64,000 nucleotides of DNA from Ctena decussata (GCA_963989385.1 OZ022498.1:102657298-102721297), one strand, 5' to 3'. Positions 11,898-23,226 are shown, counted from the first letter of the stretch. The notes: a model not told the origin generated them from the sequence alone. Translations and numbers: made by a program.

Positions 11898-12090
11898 TCG
11901 GCAATTGTAAGGAGCGGCTGTAGCGTAGTGGATAACACTCCAGACTACCAATCCAGGGGTCGCAGGTTCGATCCCCCGCTTCTCCGGTCTTTCGGATGAG
12001 ACTTTAAACCGAGGTCCCGTCTCCATATGACCTCGTTGTTGGTGGGACGTTAAACCCGAGTTCACTCACTCACTCACTCGGCAATTGTAA
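11898..12090 (+). mobile_element. tRNA-derived SINE with (TCAC)n tail, full length, 13-bp target duplication
   Basis: The insert is 11911-12077. The head has A-box-like tagcgtagtggataacact and B-box ggttcgatccc. The body is ccggtctttcggatgagact then ttaaaccgaggtcccg, and the tail is repeated tcac. tcggcaattgtaa flanks it at 11898-11910 and 12078-12090. It is nested in the 6.3-kb element. The family resembles the bivalve/gastropod SINEs that share a conserved 3' domain; I do not assign a published name. Confidence 0.88.
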
Positions 12091-12249
12091 TGAAGCGGAT
12101 AAGACTCTAAAACTACCCTTCATTTTTGTATCCGGAATTTTTGTGTGATCAACTCCTCCTACAGTTTTCGATGGATTCTTATCAAACTTTGTACGCATAA
12201 TTAGAGTTTTATGAAAATGTGTAAGTTGTATTTTGACAGGGAAAAAAGA

Positions 12250-12535
12250 GGATCTTACACGAGTGGTCTTTTCATGTGAAATTTATAAAACGAGCCTTGG
12301 CAAGTTTCATAAATTTCACATGAAATGACCACTCGTGTAAGATTCTGTTTATCATATGACCCTTTAAATTGAGATTTTAACGCCTTCAAACTGAACATTA
12401 TTTCAATAAGAAAACGCATTGTTGACATGGACGTTGTCAAAGACGCTACGTTACGCGCCAAAGTGTTATTACACCTGTGGTCATATGATTTTTATTACAC
12501 GACGTTATCCACTGAATAACAGCGACGTCATACGA
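12250..12535. repeat. Hairpin-containing repeat shared with 25645-25930
   Basis: A long hairpin (cttacacgagtggtcttttc at the left; gaaatgaccactcgtgtaag at the right) is followed by a conserved non-palindromic part, gattttaacgccttcaaact then acgttatccactgaataaca. The copy at 25645-25930 ends just before CRAT exon 7. A degenerate relative of the hairpin is at 48255-48355. Confidence 0.75.
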
Positions 12536-12559
12536 TAATATCAGAATCTATCATTAGTG

Positions 12560-12690
12560 TGAGGTACGGATAGAAAATATATCATAAGAGTCATTGTTTA
12601 GCATCACGAGGCTTGCCGAGTGATGCCAAACAGTGATTCAAGGGACAGATTTGTCCATCCGTACCTTACACACATGGTAGATCCTTTTTC
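12560..12690. repeat. Imperfect palindrome
   Basis: gtgtgaggtacggatagaaa on the left pairs with tgtccatccgtaccttacac on the right around gcatcacgaggcttgccgag tgatgcc. It is probably a small MITE inside the 6.3-kb element. Confidence 0.55.
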
Positions 12691-15600
12691 TTGCATACCT
12701 TTATGTGCTGAAACTTTAATTACATCAAAGATTCCTCTAGACGCTGCGTTGCGACGTCCGCCATTTTGACAACTGTTGTGATTTCTATCGTCGTTATGAC
12801 GTCAGCTAGCGACGAAGTTATGTGACGTCCAATACAACCAATGCAAAACGAAGTCATGCGAAAACTTTCTTTTTTTTATCCTACCCACGGGTCAGATAAC
12901 CAGGGTAAGATAAAAATTTCTATCCCTAGCAAAACACGGATATCGTTATCTGGGATGCAAGAAAATGAATTCTTGCAGAATAAAAGCCATTTGAACGTCT
13001 TCATTTCTGGCAGATATTCTGCACAACATGGTGCTGACTTTGTGTATTCAACTCCTCTCTCAACGGATTTTCGTTAAACTTTGTGCACATGTTTTGGGCG
13101 TTTCGATGAGGATAAAATTTGTTTTATCAGAATTACGACATCTTGAACTTAGTCAGTATGGGTATTTTTTGCATTATAGGGGTTTGCGTTGACGTAGTCA
13201 AATTCTTTCACAGATTTTAATACACTGCTCGAAATATTAAAGGAGCACGTAATTTTTTTTTCATAGACAACAGTGCAATGCATCCCCAACTTTGGAGACA
13301 TTTATCTCCGGTCGACAGAGACACGGAATTTCAAATAATTTTGCCAATTTTTTTAAAAAGGGTCGATGTTACCTACTCCACAAGTTCCATTTCAATATTT
13401 ACCCTGCCCATATCCATGGACTGTTTTTGTAAAAATGCAATTTTGGTTGAATATTGCTATTTTTCAGAACAGGTGAAAAGCATGAAAATTTCAACCCAAA
13501 TCCAAACGATCATTTTGTCAATGATACTGGATGTCTAACAAGGTGACTCGTTTGAAAGAATCACTTTGAACTCGAGTTTATAAGAGTTTGTAGACTTCCG
13601 GAAAAAATGCCTCAATTTCGGTAGTTCGAAAGTTACTAATTTTAGTCTATAGAGGGGGTGGGGGGGTGGAGGGGCAGAGCATCAGTTGTAATGAAATTCT
13701 TGTTGTGGTAAACCCCGATCCTTCTTAAAAATTCTACAAAAGAATAGGAAATTCTTGGCCACTGGGAGTCAGATTTATGGGCCTTTGAACTGGGTTTGTG
13801 TTACCTTAATGTCTTTGAGAAAATACTAGTTGCTCCGTTAAATATTTTGGGCAGTGTATATGTTTGAGCGGTTGCATAATCATAATGCAAATATCGTAAC
13901 CGACGGATTACAAATGTAATTACGATTGTTTGAGCGCCTGTGCGCTAAACGTTTTTGAAACGGAGGCAAATACTTGTAGAAACCTTTCTGTCTTATAAGC
14001 GCACGTCGAATTAATATATTTTTAAGAAAGCAAATCTAAAGTTGAAACATAGGAGAAAAACTACTTATATCATAGGCTAGAATATCTTAACGAATGAAAA
14101 CTTAAATAGTCAACAGCATTTTCAGGTCTTGTAAACAAACAAACGAAACGGTAAACCAGTAAAATATGCACGCTTATAGTCATATGCCTCAGAAATTATC
14201 AAGATGTGCACTTGAAGAGGCATGTGCGGTAATTGAATGGAATGAGGTATGCATGTGACGCGATAGTGTTTACTGTTAATGGATATTTTAGTGATGTACA
14301 CAGCCCTGTGACAGGTATCACACGGGGGCATCGTGCGTGTCTTACACATTCTTTTAGTTTTTTTTTTCTTTTAAATGTCGGTACTGCCACTACCATTTTA
14401 CACGCCCCATCCCACCAAATTAAGCCAAAATAAATACCTTGCGTCACCATAGAGTTCAATGTAACTCGTATGATGTGGATGCGGTCAACATGTCGAATAT
14501 CTATACTGAACATAAAAATGCAGTAACATGCGCAGGTTTTAATATAAGAGGTGTCCACCGGATCCTTATGCAAACATAAATCAGCTTTTGCGGTGGGCCG
14601 GGCGGTGGCAAAGTCTCATCACAGACATTCTGTTTGCATGAACGACCCATTAGACCTGTGGAATCAATACAGTGAAATGCCAATTTTCTAATTTGCTGTA
14701 TGGACAACTACAAAATTTAGAAGGGACCCGAGGTCATTTACGCTCCTCGATGAGCAAAGTCTTTCCTTTAATAGTTGATCTCATTGAAAGAGGATGTAGT
14801 TATTAAAAGCAGAGTTCTTAAAAGTGTAATCATCCACCTTTTAAAAAGAATGATAAACTTTTCTTATAGCCTTCACTGTATCTTGGTACAGAATATGCTA
14901 AGCTTATTTTTTATGAGGCAAGTGCTGCCGAGATGGTTTATGTCAATATTTCTAAAGCAGTCATATGGTAAAGGGTATCAGTAAGCAGCCAGTTGTAGCA
15001 CAATAGGCCGTGCGGCGGCCGTGAAACGTCTCCCCGTACATCATCATAGTGTAGATTATATTTTCTGGTCCTTTGGGATCATTTAGTTCAGTTGAGTTAT
15101 CTTAAAAAATAGAGTTCCGCTTAAACCTGTGCTAGGGGGCGTGGCTGGTGTCGCACTAGTCATTACTAGTCATGAACAGACTCAATTAAACCGAGTCTGC
15201 TATTTTCTTTTCTTGGATGTATTCCTTGCTTCCAAAGGATCTTACTATTCAGAACTTATTTATACTGTGGTGACCGAATGGGCAATCAACCTTAGTGAAA
15301 AGTGGACTTGTCGGTTAGCATCGGAACTTTTTTTCTTTCAAATTCGTTTACATGCAACACTACAGTATAGCCAAACCTGTCTTAAAGGGTCACCCAAGGG
15401 AAGGACGAATTGTGGCTGCTAAAGACACGTAGCCCCTTTATACAGGTTCAGTTGCACTGTATTTTGGCTAGTGGGACCCTGAAAATGTGTTTTCAGAAAT
15501 CGGGTGGATCATCGGGTGGAACAATTGTTCTTAGTAGAGGCGGGTACATGAGCCGGTTTGACAGAGATACGGCTCCTTGAGAGTTCTGGCGTTTTGAACA

Positions 15601-16020
15601 AACCATTCCCCTTAGTGGCGTGTCCTTTTAGGGCCAGGTGCAAGGCTTGGGGCACAGTGTTTTACAAACACATTTCTTGCCACTATTTTGTCACTAGTGA
15701 TATGGAGAATACAGGTTTATGATACGCTCGTATGGTCTGATAACGTACCACACGTGCAGTACTTATTTGCTTATTTATCCCTTATTATTTAAATAGGTTT
15801 TAATTTGGTGAAATGTACATGTAAACTGGGAGAGAGACAAACAAAATTATACCGATAAAAATTACTCTGATGATATAACACTTGTGATATTTTCGAAAAA
15901 AAAATGGGTATTGTGATTTCTGTAATGGATTATTCACGGAAAGTGTGGTATTATTCACAAAAGTTTTGGATTTTGAGAGTGGGGCTAATTATTGCACGTG
16001 CTGTAGAATCGAGTACATAA
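12691..16020. other. Interior of the 6.3-kb element, no gene recognised
   Basis: AT-rich and unique-looking. Short open stretches occur on both strands but none has recognisable domains, coherent length or splice signals. A G-rich run (gagggggtgggggggtggag) is at 13651-13670. Confidence 0.5.
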
Positions 16021-16026
16021 GAACTG

Positions 16027-16186
16027 AGTAAGTGAATTTGGGTTGACCGTCCCACCAACAACTAGGACATACGGAGACAGGACATCGGTTTGAAGTCTCA
16101 TCCGAAAGGACCGGAGAAGCGGGGAATCGATCTTACGACTCCTGGATTGGTAGTCCAGCGCGTTATCCACTACACTGCTGTCGCTC
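16027..16186 (-). mobile_element. tRNA-derived SINE of the (TCAC)n family, minus strand, diverged copy
   Basis: The reverse complement shows the same head and body as 11911-12077: a gtagtggataac-like A box, B-box-like tcgatt, and gaccgtcccaccaacaac on the plus strand corresponding to the body end. No convincing target duplication was found, which suggests an older copy. Confidence 0.8.
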
Positions 16187-17480
16187 TTTACAGTTCATGT
16201 ACAATCTGGTGCAGTTTCTTACGGTAAGCAAAACGTTTGTATGATAGTAATTTTCTAAAGATTTAGTTTGTACACAATACCGTCCCAACACAACAATTGT
16301 TCTCTCAGTGGACACCCTGGCCGGACTGATCCGGGTGTACACCGTTTGACCAGACATGTCGATGGTAGAGTTGTCCGGAAAACTCCTGTTGGATGCCGTA
16401 TTGACATGACGTGACCTACCACTTTGACAACAAATATTAGGACACTGTTATCTAAGCAAACGGTGTAGACCCAAGATACACTTTTCTTCCGGAACAGTCT
16501 GATTGGGGTCCGCACTGCTGGCCACATTGCCAGAAATCTTGACAACATCGCCTTACAGCAAAATCAAAGACGTTGTAAAACTTTAGGACATCAATAGTCA
16601 TTTGGCAAAGGTATACTTGATTCGGCACAATTGAGACAGTGGAATTACGCAGGTCCTCAGGTCCGAAAATATTAGTTGTTTTCTTTTCTGATTAGCCATT
16701 ATATGTTAAATACACATTTTATGTGTTCTTCGTAGCATTAACAGTATTTTTATTTTACAAATGAAATGCCAACGTGCATCTACCATCTACTGGAAATAAG
16801 TGGGGTAGGCCTACACCGTTATTGTTTTGGCAATATAATGCAAGGCGCAACGCATTCTTACAGTACATTATTTAATCATAACAAGAGCCTATAAGTCGGT
16901 CACATTGATTCAGAGGAAAGAAAATTCTAACCTTCAGACTGCCAGTTTCCAAAGTTTCGAGCAAGTATATATTAAGTACTCATTTGTAATAAAAAGTAAT
17001 CAGTGGAGCAATACTAGTATTTGCACTTATTAACAATTGACATATACAGGTCTATACTAGGAAATCATGTGCGTACACCGTTGTTTTTATGCATGGAAAC
17101 GCATCCTGCAACACGTTCTTAGAGTGTATCATATAAACAATCACAGAGGAAGCTAATTTTGTCAGAAAAAGAGACGAAAAAGTTCAGATTGATTCAAAAG
17201 AAAGAAAATTCCTACCTTCAACCAGCCAGCCTCAAAAAATGTACACTACCTTGACAAACTAGAAACGAATTGGCACGTTAACTACTGCATCTCACGTGAA
17301 ACATTTTTAACGAATATCAACTTTAAAGAATCCTCCAAAGCGTGACCAGTTCACTTTTTCTATAAATGTCCCGTCATGCTTATAATTGGTACTTATTTCA
17401 CCAAAACACTTGTGTTTACATAATGTTTCATCAAAAACGAAAGTACACCGTGGCAAGACTTTTACCAAATACGCCCGGAA
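16187..17480. other. Right interior of the 6.3-kb element, no gene recognised
   Basis: Unassigned sequence. Short minus-strand open stretches at 16163-16548 are translated but not recognisable. Near the right end the motif agtcttgc recurs (in reverse complement) just inside the TIR, a possible subterminal repeat. Confidence 0.4.
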
Positions 17481-17978
17481 ACGCAAGACTAGGTTGTCTC
17501 TTCACGTATTGATTTACCCCCGTGGATATAATAATTGGAAAATATGGTTAACTAAATGAATACATGAAGACAAGGTCATCAAAGGTCAAGGTCATTTTTT
17601 GAACTTTGCTCAAGGTCACTGAAATTTTTAAATTAAAATATGCACACCTTTTAAGCTACTGGTTTCAAATTTGTAACAAATGAGCGAAATGACAAATTGT
17701 GTCTGTTGACAGAAGGTGTCAGGTGAGCTACAGGACCATTGGTCCTCTGGTTTTATTTTATGCTTATATTTCCGAATTAAGTGGCTTTCAAAGATACAGA
17801 TTTCAGCATTAGTTTGATCAGTTAACATTGCTTGTTAAGGAAGTTAAGAATTTGCCATTAACTCTAAAACCAACAACCCATCACATGAAGAGCACAAAAA
17901 TAGAGCAATTTACAGTTATGTAGTAAGTTCTTGGACCCCCATTCTGTAAATTTTCCTGTATTGTTTGGAATAAACACA

Positions 17979-18811
17979 TTTTTAGCGCGCCTTTGCGAAG
18001 CAAAGGAGAGCTTATGCTATACCCCCGGCATCGTAGTCCGAGTATGCATTAGCGTTAGCGTCAGGGTTAGCGTACCCGTCAGCGTCCTCGTCGGCGTCTG
18101 TGATCAGGTTAACCAATGTTAACAATTGCGTTTAGCTCCATGTTCAACTCTGTATCTTAGAAACTACAGCAGCTACAATCATCATACTTGGTACATATAT
18201 ACATCCATATGACTGCAGCAGCTGCATGACACAATTGTATGTCCTTGACCTATATGTTAAGGTTGACTGACTTTGCCATTTGGCACTGTTTTTAAGGCAA
18301 AATTTTTAGTTTTGATGAAACCTTTGACAGAAGAGACTTGATACTTGGTCAAATAGCATATCCCTATAATTGCAGCAGCTGCAGACCTACCATGCTGACA
18401 CCTGTGCCCTTGACCTTTGTTCATGGTCCAGTGATTTTGTCTTATATTTCAAGCACTGTTTGATAGATTAACATCACATCTGGCGTAGTGGATCGGTCTG
18501 ACATCCTGAATGACCTCATATTATTTATAGATCACTGTAACCTATATTTCATGGTTCAGTGATTTTGCCTTGTGTCTCCTAAGCTGTTTATAGATTAACA
18601 TCATATTTGGGAATTTGAGGTCACTCTAACATAAATTTTATCATTCAGTGATTTGCTTCATATTTTAGGTGTATTTAGTATGTATTCATCATATACCTGG
18701 GATAATGGCTCAGTCTGACACTGCAGATGACCTGATATATTTGTAGGTCTTTTTGACTGTGAGAATCAGGCACCCATAAGGCGCGCTTTGTTGTCTTCTG
18801 ACAACTCTTGT
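17979..18811 (+). mobile_element. Helentron-like element, GCGCGCC family
   Basis: The 5' end is tttttagcgcgcctttgcga with hairpin cctttgc-gaa-gcaaagg. The 3' end is aaggcgcgctttgttgtctt then ctgacaactcttgt, where ttgtc/gacaa form the stem. The subterminal inverted repeats are agcgcgcctt / aaggcgcgct. The body has loose ~170-bp units with tgaccttt and ttcagtgattttgcc. No protein. Confidence 0.75.
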
Positions 18812-19070
18812 CTATTCTATTCTATTCTATCCCATAACCTTACTAGGTCATTGGGGCACCACAGATGACTTCAAAACAAACCCTTTCCACCTTGTCCTGT
18901 CTTCAGCTGCCCTAGTTGAGCTGGCAAAATCCATTCCTGTCCACTCCTTGATATTGTCTTCCCACCTCTTCTTCTGTCTACCTCTTCTTCTTTATCCTTT
19001 CACTGTGCCCTTAAGAATTGTCTTTGCTAAACCAGAAGACCTTGAGACGTGGCCAAACCACCTTAGTTTC
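18811..19070 (-). pseudogene. 3' end of a non-LTR retrotransposon (LINE) ORF, with (ATAGA)n tail
   Basis: On the minus strand the translation reads LRWFGHVSRSSGLAKTILKG, TVKG, a stop, then RRRGRQKKRWEDNIKEWTGM, DFASSTRAAEDRTRWKGFV, a typical C-terminus of animal LINE endonuclease/reverse-transcriptase polyproteins. There is one internal stop and no upstream RT domain, so it is a 5'-truncated dead copy. The microsatellite tctattctattctattctat at the plus-strand left edge is the 3' tail, as in RTE-type LINEs. Confidence 0.85.
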
Positions 19071-19333
19071 CGTTTTAGCTTGCAGGAAAGTGGAAAGTGT
19101 GTCAGTTCCTGAGAATTTTCCTATTTACTTATGGGTTCAGGCTGTAGATAAGGGAGTGATGGTGGGTTTGTTGAAGGTAATGACATGCATAGATATCATT
19201 TTGAATCTGTGGTGCTAGATGAATTTGTTATCTAGGCAAACTGCATTACTCACATCTTGCAACCTTTAGCTATTGCAGTATCTAAATGTTCTCTGATTTC
19301 AGACCTTTGATGAGGAAAAGTTTCTTATTTCAG

Positions 19334-19452
19334 CTGTCTGACTGGTGGAAACATGTTGCATATCTTGATGTTCGAATCCCAGTTACCATCAACTCCAACC
19401 CCGGGGTGTTGTTTCCCAGGGCAGATTATAGGGATTTAGATGGACAGATCAA
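19334..19452 (+). CDS. CRAT: CRAT exon 3
   Basis: Encodes LSDWWKHVAYLDVRIPV and on to DLDGQIK, residues 92-130 and part of 131. The LSDWW..AYL..R.PV..NS.PGV motif is characteristic of choline/carnitine acyltransferases. Acceptor ttcttatttcag, donor ATCAA|GTAAGG; it ends with two nucleotides of a split codon completed by exon 4. The intron before it is 12.4 kb and is filled by nested transposons. Confidence 0.92.
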
Positions 19453-19589
19453 GTAAGGGAGGAGTTTTGTGAAAATTCCATGATTTATATCTTTTTCAAA
19501 GCTTTCTTTAGCACACTATGTTTGTATAAATAACTTAGCATAAATATAATTGGAATAGCATTGTTATGTTTCAGCTAACTACCCTAATG

Positions 19590-19690
19590 TGCTTAAGTAT
19601 TGGGACACCTAAAATAATAGATTTTCCATTTGTCCCAGATGGAAATTTCATTATTTTTAGGTGTCCCAATATATATGCACATTATGGTGT
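19590..19690. repeat. Hairpin repeat, GTGCTTAAGTATTGGGACACC family
   Basis: The left arm tgcttaagtattgggacacc pairs with the right arm ggtgtcccaatatatatgca, around attttccatttgtcccagat ggaaat. A related copy is nested at 54200-54358. Confidence 0.7.
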
Positions 19691-20192
19691 TTGCAGAAGT
19701 TTTGATTGTATTTGCAGTTGAGATAAGAAATGAATATTTCAGGTGATTGCCTAGCAGAGGTGGCCATAAGCTGTAATTTTATATGTTTTCCGCTGAAAAT
19801 CTGGATAGAGCAATCTAGCGCACATTTGACAACATTTTGTAAATCATCAGTCATTAGCTGAGTGAATCTGTCTATCCATAAAATTCTAAAAATTTGGACA
19901 CCTGCAATAATGAAAGAAAGCACTGATAAGCATTTCTGTTTCAATTTAAATAAACATTGGTCATTACCAGTACTGTTAGTGGAGAAAGTAAAATAGTTTT
20001 TTTTCTGCATAATACATGCAGAAATTGTCGTAAAAGTGGAACAGTGTGGTAATACATTTCAAAGATGCATATGGGATCATTGCAAACCATGCAGACCTTG
20101 ATAAGCCTGCTTCTTTTGATCTTTGTCTGCCTTGTTTGCTCAGTTTTGTCCAAGACAGTTTAAAAAACTGAATCATATTTGACAGTAGAATA

Positions 20193-20351
20193 TGACCTTT
20201 CCTTTTGGTTTAAACAATATTTTATTCCACTATGACATGTTATACATTCACAGTACAATTTTCATAAAAAAGGATTTGGTTGAAAGCTCATGGCTTGTAT
20301 AGACCATTTCCCAACAACAAAATTTATTTAACTTAATTGACCTTTCCTTTT
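20193..20351 (-). mobile_element. 131-bp retroposon inserted in the exon 4 acceptor tract, 14-bp target duplication
   Basis: The insert 20207-20337 begins ggtttaaacaatattttatt, shared with the insert at 9902. It is flanked by tgacctttcctttt at 20193-20206 and 20338-20351. The downstream duplicate is the polypyrimidine tract of CRAT exon 4. Its variable far end relative to the other copy indicates 5' truncation of a minus-strand LINE or SINE. Confidence 0.85.
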
Positions 20352-20360
20352 ATTTCCCAG

Positions 20361-20414
20361 GTATGCTGCAAAGCTGATAGCAGGAATCCTGGATTACAAG
20401 ATAATGATAGATGA
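20361..20414 (+). CDS. CRAT: CRAT exon 4 (54-nt microexon)
   Basis: Encodes YAAKLIAGILDYKIMIDE with split codons at both ends, matching the family segment FAAKLIEGVLDFKVMID. The donor GA|GTAAGT is strong. The acceptor polypyrimidine tract (cctttccttttatttcccag) is one copy of a 14-nt target-site duplication made by a retroposon inserted immediately upstream. Confidence 0.92.
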   Translation, partial: VCCKADSRNPGLQDNDR

Positions 20415-20438
20415 GTAAGTTATTACCATATCAGGGTT

Positions 20439-20575
20439 CGAGGTTATAAAACTTGAGAATAATCTCAAACTCAAAATAAAGCACACTGATTGGCTGCTTC
20501 CGAGCATGTACTCGGAGGCAGCCAATCAGTGTGCTTTATTTTGAGTTTGAGAATGTACTCAAGTTTTATAACCTC
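20439..20575. mobile_element. Near-perfect hairpin MITE, GAGGTTATAAAACTTGAG family, copy 1
   Basis: The arms gaggttataaaacttgagaa and caagttttataacctc continue inward through ctcaaactcaaaataaagca and cactgattggctgcttccga to a tiny loop. The foldback spans about 65 bp per arm. It starts 25 nt after exon 4. Confidence 0.9.
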
Positions 20576-20834
20576 TGTGCCTGCTCTGTGCAGCCTCAGA
20601 GAAGACTGCTCCTTAAGGAGCAGTCTTAGGAGCAGTCTGCTCAGGGCCCACACTGTTTACCATATCAGGATGATAGCATTTGCACCATTTGTTGTTCTGC
20701 AAGCATTTTTGGACTCATCATCAGATGGTATTAAAGGTCAGCATTTTCAAATTTTAGGGTAAATAAATTGTGGACATTGTAGCTAAGGTGTAGGTTCAGT
20801 TTCACATTAAAATGCCATTATATATACACTTTTG

Positions 20835-20950
20835 TCATGAATTTGTAAGGAATATGAGGCAGAGCATTTTGGAGCCATGAAACTTGGCTTCCAAGTGTTC
20901 TGCCGTATATTCATCATGACTCCCAATGCTCTGCCTTATATTCCTTTATA
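20835..20950. repeat. Imperfect hairpin, GGAATATGAGGCAGAGCATT
   Basis: ggaatatgaggcagagcatt on the left is mirrored by aatgctctgccttatattcc on the right; the middle pairs cttggcttccaag. It is probably a MITE. Confidence 0.7.
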
Positions 20951-22240
20951 TTTATATACTCGGTCAAAAAAGTAACGATTCCAACTATCGACCATATTTT
21001 CAAGGAACCAAGTGCATATTGGAATTAATTGAGGCTCATGTATGTTTGGGGAGACGCCAAAGAACAAAATGCTCAGAAAATTGTCAACCCATACTTTTTA
21101 ATATTAGAGTCATCTGGCATTATTCGATAGGAGTCAATTTGAAGGCATCTCATTTCTGCGCATGCGCAGGAATAAATTTTGTATTGCGCAGAAAAGTCCA
21201 TAATGCAGAAAGTTCGAAAAACACTTAAAATGTTTAATGGCTTGTACTCAGGCTTTACAGGCGAGGTTTAAATTCTTCAAATTCTCAGATTATCTCCCTT
21301 TTAATTAAAAATATAGCAATTTTCAAGGCGTCTTTATTACTGTACCTGTCTGTCTTTTTTCAAAGTTTCTTCATAAACTTTTTTGTTATGTCATTGTTTT
21401 CATGGCATAATGACAAAATTGGAAGAATTGTTACACGCCCGCTAGCCATTACGATTTCGATTTCCTATGGAAATCCCACTGAAAGTGGCATTTAAACAGT
21501 CTTTAAAGGAATTGCAGTACCCTGACTTGTGGTTCAAATTCTCGTATCAGAAGCGGCTAAATACGATTTCTTTGGCAAGTAGCCTTACCTAAGGCCTTGC
21601 TCTTGTGTATGGAGCGCAGAAACTTGGAAATCATTATTCACAAACCAGTTTTAAAAACTGTGAACTTTGGCAGTTTTAATGATGTTACTCTGTGAAAATG
21701 AAAAAATTACCCCTTGCATATTCAAACGACCCTTGTAGCATGTGTAGTCTTAGGAAACCAAAACAAATAAGTCTGTTCAATAAGCAAATGGATACTCTTT
21801 TGAAATTAGTAAACTATATATGATCTTAATTTCTGCAATTGCCATAGCAACAAAAGAAATTATATTAGTATATTATCAGTGCAGAGCTCTCTGTTAACCC
21901 AATTAAGTGATGCGGGAGTCAATGTTGTTAATAAGTCAATTATTACATTGTGCCATGTGCTTTAGAGTGACAGCTCATCTCACTAACTAGAATGTGAAAT
22001 CTAGAACATGCCATGTACTTGAATGGCTAGTAAACATTGAGTGACAGCTCACTACGCCTACTTGCATGTGAAATCTACAGCAGGAGGTGGAATTTTACTG
22101 GTAGGCAGTGACAATGCTGCTGTTCCAAACCATTGCAAAGTTCGGCCGATAATGTTTTTAAAACGATTCTTATATAAGCATTTCTTATTTTTGTTTATCT
22201 TTTTATTGATCAAAAGCATCATTTAATAATATAAATATAA
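20951..22240. other. Intron 4, unassigned sequence
   Basis: AT-rich, no recognisable gene. A partial internal repeat (aatgtgaaatctagaacatg versus catgtgaaatctacag, each near gtgacagctca) lies around 21965-22080. Confidence 0.4.
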
Positions 22241-22380
22241 AGAATGAATGTTATTTTTAAACTTATACTAAAGTATAAACTACATTGGGTCACAAGCAAA
22301 GTTTACGTAAACCCCTTCGGGGTTCACTTACTTTGCTCGTTACCCGATGTAGTTTATACTTCATTAACATTCATTCCTTA
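22240..22380. repeat. Hairpin repeat with GAATGTTA..TAACATTC ends
   Basis: gaatgttatttttaaactta and actacattgggtcacaagca pair with tgctcgttacccgatgtagt and tatacttcattaacattc, around aaaccccttcggggtt. Confidence 0.75.
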
Positions 22381-22896
22381 AGTGGTGTAGTCTCCATATA
22401 GTCACTGCTGCTTATCCCAACAATCATTACACATTCAAAGTACAAAAGATTCATGAATGTGCTTTTATTTGTCAAAATTGAGGACTGTAATTAAGTCCTA
22501 GTGATATTACATTTGCTTTCTGTGCAGTTTATGATAATCAACCATTCACAATTTCATAGGAATGATACATTCTGCAAGCTTCTGCCCACAGTCACTCCAT
22601 TTAAAAAGATTTTTTTTTAAAACTGGTCAAACTACACATAGACTGATTTGAAGTTTAACGTGTACACTTGCATTAGTGTGATAGCATTACACTATTTGAA
22701 TTACAGTGTCATTTTGGAACACAAATATAAGTTCCCTGAATGTAACTTGATTGTGGAGATATAAAAGCTTCCCTTCGAATGCTGTTCAAAGGAAACACTA
22801 TGTCACTTTATTGACTGCTGCTATTGTGCTGTAAAGGGACTGACCTAGCTAAATATTTAAATATTTAGAGTAAAGCAAAATATGTAACCTGGCCCG

Positions 22897-23031
22897 GAGG
22901 TTATAAACTTGAGTTCATTTTCTAACTCAAAATAAAGCACACTGATTGTCTGCTTCCGAGCACGTGCTCGGAAGCAGCCAATCAGTGTGCTTTATTTTGA
23001 GTTTGAGATTATTCTCAAGTTTTATAACCTC
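22897..23031. mobile_element. Near-perfect hairpin MITE, GAGGTTATAAAACTTGAG family, copy 2
   Basis: Same arms and centre (ctgcttccgagcacgtgctc) as the copy at 20439. It ends 26 nt before CRAT exon 5, so it occupies the branch-point region of that acceptor. Confidence 0.9.
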
Positions 23032-23057
23032 GAATCCTGTATGTGTATATCTTTTAG

Positions 23058-23226
23058 ACAAACTCTGCCAGTGGAGCACCTAGGAAAGAATCCCCTCTGC
23101 ATGATGCAGTACTACCAGGTCTTATCAGCATGCAGGGTACCAGGGATAAAACATGATGACTGGTTCTGTTTCCCACCTAATAAACCTGATGCTCCCAGCC
23201 ATATAACAGTTGTATATAAAAATCAT
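23058..23226 (+). CDS. CRAT: CRAT exon 5
   Basis: Encodes residues 149-205: QTLPVEHLGKNPLCMMQYYQ, then SACRVPGIKHDD and ITVVYKNH. The LPVE-LG-KPLCM-QYYQ-L--CRVPG block is among the most conserved in CRAT. Acceptor tatcttttag, donor CAT|GTGAGT. A perfect-hairpin MITE ends 26 nt upstream of the acceptor junction. Confidence 0.93.

Larger units (their letters stand above)
11223..17529. mobile_element. 6.3-kb TIR DNA element with CAC termini and 5-bp target duplication
   Basis: Element bases 11228-17524. The termini are inverted repeats of about 42 bp with two mismatches, beginning cacgggggtaaatcaatacg. GATAT flanks both sides (11223-11227, 17525-17529). Joining the flanks regenerates the aagtctaaggtacaatattt-like stretch found in other ~455-bp units, which confirms the boundaries. 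CAC ends with a 5-bp duplication recall Transib/RAG-like transposons, but the heptamer is not CACWATG and no transposase or RAG1 core is readable inside. It is probably a non-autonomous or gutted copy. Confidence 0.85.
7825..17750 (+). mobile_element. Helentron-like element with ~455-bp tandem units, split by a 6.3-kb transposon
   Basis: The 5' end is tttttagctcacctgagcct with a short terminal hairpin. The 3' end is caggtgagctacaggaccat then tggtcctctgg, a stem-loop near the terminus. Between them are about seven units of ~455 bp (recurring gaaaccactgggccgattga, aaggcctatgaccttgaaac, tatatggtcaactaaatga). Units from 10250 onwards are shorter and more degenerate. The 11228-17524 element sits inside the last unit. 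No protein is encoded. Confidence 0.75.

Noticed and set aside
11223..17529. Definite ProtoRAG/Transib assignment
   Set aside because: Only CAC ends and a 5-bp duplication support it; the heptamer differs and no RAG1- or RAG2-like coding sequence is visible.
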